The notes under the pieces are model-generated. The model saw nothing but the letters and a program-made list of their open reading frames with translations, was not told the origin of the DNA and did not search any database. Below, one piece after another: positions 58,313-64,000 of a stretch of 64,000 nt of DNA. The stretch spans positions 161,501 through 225,500 of the forward strand of contig CAJNDS010002760.1 of assembly GCA_905221605.1 (NCBI GenBank). The letters are read 5' to 3'. The translations under genes were made by a program, and so were the position numbers. Source of the stretch: Symbiodinium natans (Eukaryota > Sar > Dinophyceae > Suessiales > Symbiodiniaceae). Position 1 is the first letter of the stretch. Every line of letters begins with the position of its first letter.

Positions 58313-58370
58313 CAGGGTTTAGGGTTTAGGGTTTGGGGTTTAGGGTTTAGGGTTTAGGGTTTAGGGTTTA
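58313..58370 (+). repeat. TTTAGGG array
   Basis: About eight units. The 58226-58312 stretch before it is open (YRAPRGRHGVNLTVVEG) but unsupported. Confidence 0.85.
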
Positions 58371-58429
58371 ATCTGGCTGAGACCCGCGAAAGGCCCTGAA
58401 CCCTTGCATTCCATGAGCTCTACATGAGC

Positions 58430-58625
58430 CCTAAACCCTAGACCCGAAACCCTTAAACCCTAAATCCTAAACCCTTAAACCCTTAAACCCTTAAACCCTT
58501 AAACCCATAAACCCTAAACCCCAAAACCCTTAAGCCCTAAAACCCTTAAACCCTTAAACCCTTAAAACCCTAAACCCCAAACCCCTAAACCCTAAAGCCC
58601 TAAAGCCCTAAAACCCTAATCCTTG
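58430..58625 (-). repeat. CCCTTAAA/CCCTAAA degenerate array
   Basis: Several uniform CCCTTAAA units (58470-58505) among variants. Confidence 0.82.
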
Positions 58626-58785
58626 ACCCTTACATGGACCCCAACTCGAAGCCGTACATGAAACCGAAGACCCCAAGCTGTAAATGAACCGCCAAGCCCT
58701 CTTCTTAACCCTAACCCCCAAACCCCAAACCCCAAACCCTAAACCCTCAACCTTAGCCCTAAATAAGACCTCATACCTGCCAAGC

Positions 58786-58843
58786 AAGCCAGTGCTTCTT
58801 CCGAGGGTCACCGCAGAAGCAGAGCGGCCGGGAAACCCAGCGC
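58786..58843 (+). other. Exon-like island ending at a TTTAGGG array
   Basis: CAAGCAAG| before; GCGCG|GTTTAG after. Two frames are open (CFFRGSPQKQSGRETQR; VLLPRVTAEAERPGNPAR). Confidence 0.33.
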
Positions 58844-58975
58844 GGTTTAGGGTTTAGGGTTTATTTGGGGTTCACGGTTTAGGTTCGGGTTTAGGGTTTA
58901 GGGTTTAGGGTTTAGGGTTCAGGGTTCAGTGTTCAGGGTTGAGGGTTGAGGGTTTAGGGTTTAGGGTTGACGGTT
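58844..58975 (+). repeat. TTTAGGG array with TTCAGGG and TTGAGGG variants
   Basis: Starts at the exon-like end and runs with variants for about 130 bp. Confidence 0.82.
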
Positions 58976-58984
58976 TGTTCTTGT

Positions 58985-59355
58985 CATTGATATCCTGCAT
59001 TGGTTTTAGGGGTATAGGTTCATTGTTATCCGCCTTTGGTTGGTTTTAGGAGCATATGTTCATTGTTTTCCTGTGTTGCTCAGCTGCTTGGTTTTCGGGT
59101 CATATGTTCATTCTCGGCGTGTTTTTGTTGGTTAAACGGTTATATGGTCACTGTTATCCTGTTTTGGTTGGTTTAAGGGGTATGTGTTCTCCTGTTTTGG
59201 TTGGTTTTCGGGGCCTGCTATCCTGTTGTGGTTGGTTTTCGGGCTATATGTTCACTGTTATGCTGTTTGGTTGGTTTTAGGGGTACACGTTCACTTTTAT
59301 CCTGTTTTGGTTCGTTTTCGGGGTATTTGCTCAGTGTTTTCCCTGGTTGGTTTAG
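58985..59355 (+). repeat. ~45-bp imperfect tandem repeat
   Basis: About eight diverged units with TTGGTTGGTTTTCGGGGTAT, ATGTTCACTGTTATCCTG. The open frames across it are repeat by-products. Confidence 0.75.
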
Positions 59356-59618
59356 GGTTACGTGATTCCGTTTAGGGTTTAGGGCTTGGGGTTGCAAGGT
59401 TGACCAGTGACCCAGGGTTTAGGGTTTAGGGTTTGCTGTTTCCTTGCTGTGGCTTGAATAAGGGCTCCCCGCCCTCTAAATCCCTCAAAGGACTGAAGTT
59501 TTGATCTTCCGAAAACTTCCCCGGGAGCCCAGGACCCCCCTACTATCCCTTACTTAGGGAAGAGTCCTAGTTATTGCCTTAAACCCCAAACACCTCAAAC
59601 AACTGGCTATTCCCGAAA

Positions 59619-59727
59619 CTTGGGATGTTCCCCCCTTACACTCGCAGTCCTTAAGAGGGATTCTACTCTGGGTTTCCATTAATCCCTATTCATTACAGTG
59701 ACTGTGAGTATAAGGGGCAACCTCCCC
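59619..59727. mobile_element. Family A hairpin element
   Basis: CTTGGGATGTTCCCCCCTTA...CTGTGAGTATAAGGGGCAAC. 59356-59618 before it shows nothing identifiable. Confidence 0.65.
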
Positions 59728-59766
59728 ACCCTAAACCCTACCCAAAAAACCTAAAGTTGGGGAGTT

Positions 59767-59948
59767 GCCCGGGGGGGGGGGGGGGGGGCTAAACCCTAAA
59801 CCCTAAACCCTAAACCCTAAACCCTGCAACCCTAAACCCTAAACCCTAAACCCTAAACCCTAAACCCTAAACCCTAAACCCTAAACCCTAAACCCTAAGC
59901 CCTAAGCCCTAAACCCTAAACCCTAAACCCTAAACCCTACCCTAAAAA
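59767..59948 (-). repeat. Poly(G) and long CCCTAAA array
   Basis: A 20-bp G run then about 20 CCCTAAA units. Confidence 0.92.
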
Positions 59949-60059
59949 ACCCTAAAGTTGGGGAGCGGGGAGTTGGGGACGGACCTTAGCCTTTTTCAGA
60001 GCTTCCAGGGTGCGCGCCGAGAAGCTCAACGCTGCTTCCGGCCCGGCGCTGATTGAGCG

Positions 60060-60205
60060 CTTAGGTTTAGGCTTCAGGGTTTCGGGTTTCGGGATTTAGG
60101 GTCAGCGTTTTTGGTTTAGGGTTTAGGGGTTTAGGGTTTTTGGTTTAGGTTTTTTAGGGTTAGGGTTTAGGGTTTCGGGTTTATGTTTAGGGTTTAGGGT
60201 GTAGG
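60060..60205 (+). repeat. Degenerate TTTAGGG array
   Basis: GGGTTTAGG and TTTTTGG variants leading into a family A element. Confidence 0.75.
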
Positions 60206-60313
60206 TTGGTTCCCCCTTATACTAACAGTCCTTAATAGTTAACTAGGGATTGTAGTACCCCCTATGATAATCCCGACTAAGGACTGTTAGTACAAGGGGG
60301 GGAACATCCCAAG
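60206..60313. mobile_element. Family A hairpin element, best preserved
   Basis: TTGGTTCCCCCTTATACTAACAGTCC... and its complement GGACTGTTAGTACAAGGGGG, ending AACATCCCAAG. Confidence 0.8.
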
Positions 60314-60342
60314 TTTAACCGATCAATCCGTGCATCCCGCAG

Positions 60343-60455
60343 AGAAGGATCCTCCATACAGTAGCCCTTGTTTTCGCTTCTGGCGTTTCAAAATGAAAGG
60401 GTCGAGGGTATATAGACACTTTTTGAATATGAAGAAGCAGCTGTGCTTCATTTGG
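60343..60455 (+). other. Exon-like island
   Basis: After CATCCCGCAG|. The frame reads KDPPYSSPCFRFWRFKMKG then SRVYRHFLNMKKQLCFIW and a TAG; a 71-codon frame is also open on the minus strand (60315-60530). Not recognised. Confidence 0.33.
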
Positions 60456-60655
60456 TAGCATCTCACAAAGATGGCTCGAAAGAAAGAAAGGTCCTGGAAA
60501 GAGGGCAGTTGGCATTTGCGCAGTTGACAACTTGATTTCCTACCTTATAATCCAAAGGACTGCGCTTTAGTTGGGGTCCCCAAACCTCCCCAAACGGCAT
60601 CCATACCTATTCCCTACCACTGGGGAGGGGGGGGGGGGGAGGGGTTCTACATGAG

Positions 60656-60832
60656 ATGCGTGGGTGTGTGTGTGTGTGTGTAGTCAAACCCACGAACTTG
60701 CCTGGTTTTGTGGTTGACTACAGGCCACCTTGGACTGACCCGGGTTTTGGGTTGACAAGTCTTCGGAGGGTGGCCGCAATCGGCGCTCTGAGTGGTGTGC
60801 AAGCGCCTTCACGTGGGGGGTCGGAACATTTA
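60656..60832 (+). other. (GT)n microsatellite and open stretch
   Basis: A short TG run at 60660-60681 is followed by an open frame (FVVDYRPPWTDPGFGLTSLR, RVAAIGALSGVQA). No splice sites chosen; not recognised. Confidence 0.3.
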
Positions 60833-60945
60833 CTAACAGTTCCCCTTATGGTCCCTTTATACACATACTATCTTAACACCCCCCCCCCCAAACAACAAAA
60901 GAAAAACAAGTCTGTTCTCATTGTTAGGCCCCTGAATTACGCACA
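60832..60945. mobile_element. Family F element
   Basis: AGTTCCCCTTATGGTCCC...TGTTAGGCCCCTGAATTACG with a poly(C) centre. Confidence 0.5.
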
Positions 60946-60998
60946 TCCTTTCAGTGCAGGGTTTTTGCCCGGACGCGGTTTTTCCCTGCACCCAAGAC

Positions 60999-61199
60999 TT
61001 GCTAGACCAGTGGTGCCTTGCACCCTTTTTTGGTTCTGGGTTGAAGGGTTTAGGGTTTTAGGGTTTAGGCTTTAGGGTTTTGGGTTTAGGGTTAAGGATT
61101 TAGGGTTTGGGGTTTAGGGTTAGGGTTTAGGGTTCCCTGCTAAAGTAACCAACCGAAAAAAGGTGCCCTGATTTTCAATATGGTTCTTGGGCTACCAAG
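60999..61199. mobile_element. Family B element split by a TTTAGGG array
   Basis: TTGCTAGACCAGTGGTGCC...TTTTTTGGTTCTGGGTT, then about 90 bp of TTTAGGG/TTTTAGGG repeats (61046-61133), then CCCTGCTAAAGTAACC...TTGGGCTACCAAG. GGGTT stands on both sides of the array. Confidence 0.75.
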
Positions 61200-61298
61200 A
61201 ACTACAACCCCCCTAGGAATTATTTTCTATGTGAATGTATACAAAACTTTAGGGAATATTGAACGTGTTATTGCGATTAAGGTTCTAAGGGGAATGTA

Positions 61299-61420
61299 GA
61301 GAAGCAGATCCTCCAGGATGTACATCCAAAGCACATGGTTCACTGCTCCGCAAGGAATCTGTTGCCTTGCACAAGATCAGATGCGTATGCTTTTCAGAGC
61401 TGTGCGAGCGGCAACTTGCA
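61299..61420 (+). CDS. Candidate exon (EKQILQDVHPKHMVHCSARN)
   Basis: About 40 open codons, continuing LLPCTRSDAYAFQSCASGN, preceded by GAATGTAG|. Another frame with an ATG (61318) is also open. Not recognised. Confidence 0.38.
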
Positions 61421-61489
61421 CCTCCCCCCCTCCCCCCCCTGAAAAAAAAAGGAACCGCAATTGGGGCGTGGGGTCTGTAGGGACACCCG

Positions 61490-62050
61490 AAACCCTAAAT
61501 CATGAACCCCCCCTAAACCCTAAACCCTAAACCTTAAACCCAAAACCCTATTGACATCCGAAGGCGCCCTACACCTGCCGCCTGCGGCACCCGCGGGCCC
61601 TGCGGCCCCTGCGGCCCAGGCCCTCTGCATGCGCAACCTGTAGCGCGCGAGCCTAGGTCATTACCTAAACTACTATTTGCTTAAGAACCCCAAGAGAATC
61701 AGAAAATAACAATCCCCATCTTACCCTTTATGAGGAAGAATGTTTTTGTATTCTTTGGGGAGTTCTTAAGCAGTTCGTAGTAAAGGAGTTAGCTGAAGGC
61801 TCCAAGGTAGTTAGTTTTTGGGTAGTTTGTAGGGGATTCTGTAGCGTACGACCCCAAAAAAGGTACAAAGGAGTCTTTGGGTAGAGGATCATCCCAGGAT
61901 GGGCGATTCAGCCTTACAATCCCCACAATCAACCCTATATGGTTTTGGGTTTAGGGTTTAGGGTTTAGGGGTTCTCGGGCATAACTCGCCCATCCTGGTT
62001 GCCTAAGGGAGTTAGAAGGGTGCGGTGCGGGGGCCACCTCCTGGACCCCT
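61490..62050. other. Short arrays and unique sequence, no gene identified
   Basis: CCCTAAA at 61508-61545, a GC-rich TGCGGCCC low-complexity stretch at 61585-61625, an imperfect hairpin around 61670-61770 (TTGCTTAAGAACCCC...GGGGAGTTCTTAAGCAG) and TTTAGGG at 61946-61972. Confidence 0.45.
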
Positions 62051-62053
62051 TGC

Positions 62054-62141
62054 TTGGTAGCCCAGTGGTACCCTTTTCCCCCTTCTGAAGCAACCAACCC
62101 AAAAAAGGGTGCCCTTATTGTTTTATGGTTACTGGGCTACT
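62054..62141. mobile_element. Family B element, short intact copy
   Basis: TTGGTAGCCCAGTGGTACCC...GGTTACTGGGCTACTCAG. No array inside. Confidence 0.75.
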
Positions 62142-62535
62142 CAGACAGTCTTAGCCATCGAACGTACCCCCCCATATTGCTTCTGTTGACGTACAGTCTG
62201 TTAGCAATGCTTGACTTTATCTACTACTTGCTTAGGAACCCCCCAATAGAAGAGAACCTATATTGCCCGTGAAAAGAAAAAATGGGGGGCAGGGGGGTGG
62301 GGTTCTTCAGACAGTAGTGATTAGCAGGTACATCCCCAAAGCCTATGGCTTGGTTTAGGGTTTAGGGTTTGGATTTAGGGTTTAGGGTATAGGGTCATTG
62401 ACAGTTACAGGGTAGTTGTATACCCTGAACTTAAAACCCGAAACCCGAAGCTCTGTATTCGGCAAGCTAGGCTGAAATGGTGGTTTCTGGTGTTGGGGTT
62501 TTGGAGGTTTAAGGGCTTAGGTTGAAGGTTTGCGG

Positions 62536-62634
62536 TTTGGATGTTGCCCTTATACTAACAGTCCTTAATCGGGCTAAGAGTACCTACTATAATCCCGTTT
62601 AAGGAGCTGTGAGTATAAGGGGGAATATCCCAAG
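62536..62634. mobile_element. Family A hairpin element
   Basis: TTTGGATGTTGCCCTTATAC, TAACAGTCCTTAATC, ending AAGGGGGAATATCCCAAG. Confidence 0.7.
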
Positions 62635-62689
62635 CCGTCAATAAGGCCAAAACCCCGCACCCTAAACCTCAAACCTCAAACCTCAAACC

Positions 62690-62724
62690 TCCAACCCTAC
62701 ACCCTAAACCCTAAACCCTAAACC

Positions 62725-62791
<67 letters not shown>

Positions 62792-62910
62792 ACCCTAAAC
62801 CCTAAACCCTAAACCCTAAACCCTAAACCCTAAACCCTAAACCCTAAACCCTAAACCCTAAACCCTAAACCCTAAACCCTAACCCTAAACCCTAATCCCT
62901 AAACCCAAGT
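62690..62910 (-). repeat. CCCTCAA array embedded in CCCTAAA array
   Basis: CCCTAAA, then about ten uniform CCCTCAA units (62723-62793), then about fifteen CCCTAAA units; more than 200 bp in all. Confidence 0.93.
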
Positions 62911-62943
62911 TTACGGTTTTTTGCTGTTCCTCTCTGCCTCCAG

Positions 62944-62999
62944 ATGTCGCCCAGCAATGCGGGCGTCAACCTTTGCGATCTCCTAGCGGTGCCTTGACA
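62944..62999 (+). other. Possible terminal exon
   Basis: After TGCCTCCAG|. One frame reads MSPSNAGVNLCDLLAVP and TGA; a second frame is also open. Confidence 0.3.
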
Positions 63000-63389
63000 G
63001 CATCTGCCCTAAACCCTCAACCCTAAACCCTAAACCCTCACAGACCCTGTACCCTAGATTCCTCCCAGAGGTTTGAACAACCTCTGCACTCCAAATTCCT
63101 TACCTGTAAACCCTAAACCCTCAACTCTAGGCCGTAGACCCTAAACCCTATGGGTGTGCCAGCCCCAATAGAAGCTCAGCTAGCTGGCATCGAAATGTGC
63201 TCCCCTTCCTCTCTTCCTTTGCCGGGTTTAGGGTGCAAGTGTTGAGTAATTGTCAGTGTTGTCCTCTTAAGAATCCCCTGGATACGTAAAGCATATGCTA
63301 CCCAAAGTCCCAATTCCGTTATCAAGTCCGTCGGAATCGGCCCCGAAACCCTCAACCCTAAACCCCAAATCCTAAACCCTTCATATATT

Positions 63390-63496
63390 CGGGTGTGCCA
63401 CAAGCTGGAAGCCATAAATAACGCCGCAGAACTGTCCTCAGGCCTTAGGTTGTCAGCATCTTGGATCTTCTTGGGAAGCTCTTGCAGAAACTTAGG
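63390..63496 (-). CDS. Candidate exon on the minus strand (KFLQELPKKIQDADNLRPED)
   Basis: Reads KFLQELPKKIQDADNLRPED then SSAALFMASSLWHT. It is the most protein-like minus-strand stretch in the window. CCCTAAG| is a possible acceptor; TTTAGGG/CCCTAAA tracts lie on both sides. Not recognised. Confidence 0.45.
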
Positions 63497-63604
63497 GTTT
63501 AGGGTTCAGGGTTTAAGGTTTAAGGTTTTGGGTTTAGGGTTTAGGGTGTTGCTCGTGGAAGAACCTCCTGGGCAGGTGCTTGGCAGACATACCCACACCT
63601 GACG

Positions 63605-63735
63605 CTGAAAACCCCAAACCCCAAACCCCAAACCCTAAACCCTACACCCTAAACCCCAAGCCCCAAACCCTAAACAAACCCTAAAACCCTAAACCCTAAA
63701 ACCCTAAACCCCAAACCCTCAACCCTAAAGCCCTT
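63605..63735 (-). repeat. CCCCAAA/CCCTAAA array
   Basis: Mixed units with no single variant dominating. Confidence 0.82.
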
Positions 63736-63756
63736 GAAGACTGAAGGCGCATCCCG

Positions 63757-63843
63757 GCTCTCAGCCTCTAGACTGGCGATTGCAAACCAGCTTGGGGTGG
63801 GGCGGACAGCCTACAACAAAATGTGCAAGGGGAGGATTGCGGG
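63757..63843 (+). CDS. Candidate exon (LAIANQLGVGRTAYNKMCKG)
   Basis: After GGCTCTCAG|. ASRLAIANQLGVGRTAYNKM then CKGRIAG. Not recognised; CCCTAAA arrays on both sides. Confidence 0.42.
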
Positions 63844-63980
63844 GCTAAACCCTAAACCCTAAACCCTAGACCCTAGACCCTAGACCCTAGACCCTAGACC
63901 CTAAACCCTAAACCCTAAACCCTAGACCCTAGACCCTAAACCCTAAACCCTAAACCCGAGGGGGGGGGGGGGGGGGGGGG
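63844..63980 (-). repeat. CCCTAAA/CCCTAGA array and poly(G)
   Basis: Blocks of uniform CCCTAGA alternate with CCCTAAA and end in a G run near the window edge. Confidence 0.92.
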
Positions 63981-64000
63981 TGTGGGGTAGTTTTGGCTTG

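Noticed and set aside
2606..63980. Telomere-type arrays as real chromosome ends or fused mini-chromosomes
   Set aside because: CCCTAAA-island-TTTAGGG looks like a capped minichromosome, but consecutive islands join in frame as exons of single genes (UBA2-like, GT77-like), so intronic repeats explain it better.

Overview
This window is eukaryotic nuclear DNA, most likely from a dinoflagellate. Evidence: 7-bp (TTTAGGG)n/(CCCTAAA)n telomere-type repeats occur throughout; the left edge holds a Ty1/copia polyprotein fragment; short exons are separated by introns that start with GC or GA as well as GT and whose AG is usually followed by G; and many small hairpin elements look like introners (transposable elements that act as introns). 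No rRNA, tRNA, CRISPR, spliced-leader sequence or bacterial-type operon was seen. Similarity calls come from remembered family motifs; no database search was run.

Layout. 1-2193: 3' part of a copia polyprotein (reverse transcriptase and RNase H) with its 3' flank. 4388-16311, + strand: the C-terminal half of a SUMO-activating enzyme subunit 2 (UBA2/SAE2-like) in at least nine exons, with telomere-type repeats in most of its introns. 17090-18905: a 52-bp minisatellite. 19-35 kb: many short exon-like islands between telomere-type arrays and hairpin elements; several can be joined in frame but I recognise no gene there. 35.3-40.9 kb and 46.1-56.4 kb: two copies of a satellite-rich, probably non-coding block, the first cut by a 100-N gap at 40893-40992. 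41.1-45.3 kb, between them: a glycosyltransferase-77-like nucleotide-sugar transferase gene, again with telomere-type arrays in its introns. 45.4-46.0 kb: a 21-bp satellite. 56.7-64 kb: more exon islands, arrays and hairpin elements.

Main observation. The telomere-type arrays sit mainly in introns. The intron at 41899-42119 is almost pure CCCCTAAA/CCCTAAA repeat and is flanked by a near-perfect 15-nt direct repeat, as a target-site duplication would be. The 4457-4850 intron has a 13-nt direct repeat at its ends. Several exons end exactly at G|GTTTAG, so the array would supply the splice donor. Most recognisable exons have CCCTAAA-type repeat upstream and TTTAGGG-type repeat downstream, so many introns begin with one orientation and end with its complement and could fold into a hairpin joining the splice sites. 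Arrays also interrupt hairpin elements, and several consist of a homogeneous variant unit (TTTTGGGG, TTTAGGC, TTAGGGC, CCCCTAAA, CCCTCAA, TTTAAGGG). I read this as telomere-type repeats behaving as, or being carried by, introners.

Hairpin element families are labelled A-H. Most share CTTGG...CCAAG-like ends: A (CTTGGGATGTTCCCCC, TACTAACAG in the arms), B (CTTGGTAGCCCAGTGG), C (GTGGTGCTTTACTG...TGCAGCCAAG), D (CTTGGAGGTTCATGG), E (CTTGGAGTAC...TACTCCAAAG), F (TTCCCTTATGGNCCC), G (GTTTMCRAAAATAGGGG...TTTTCGTAAAC), H (AATTAAGGAATATACC with an AGCTCTTTGGG end).
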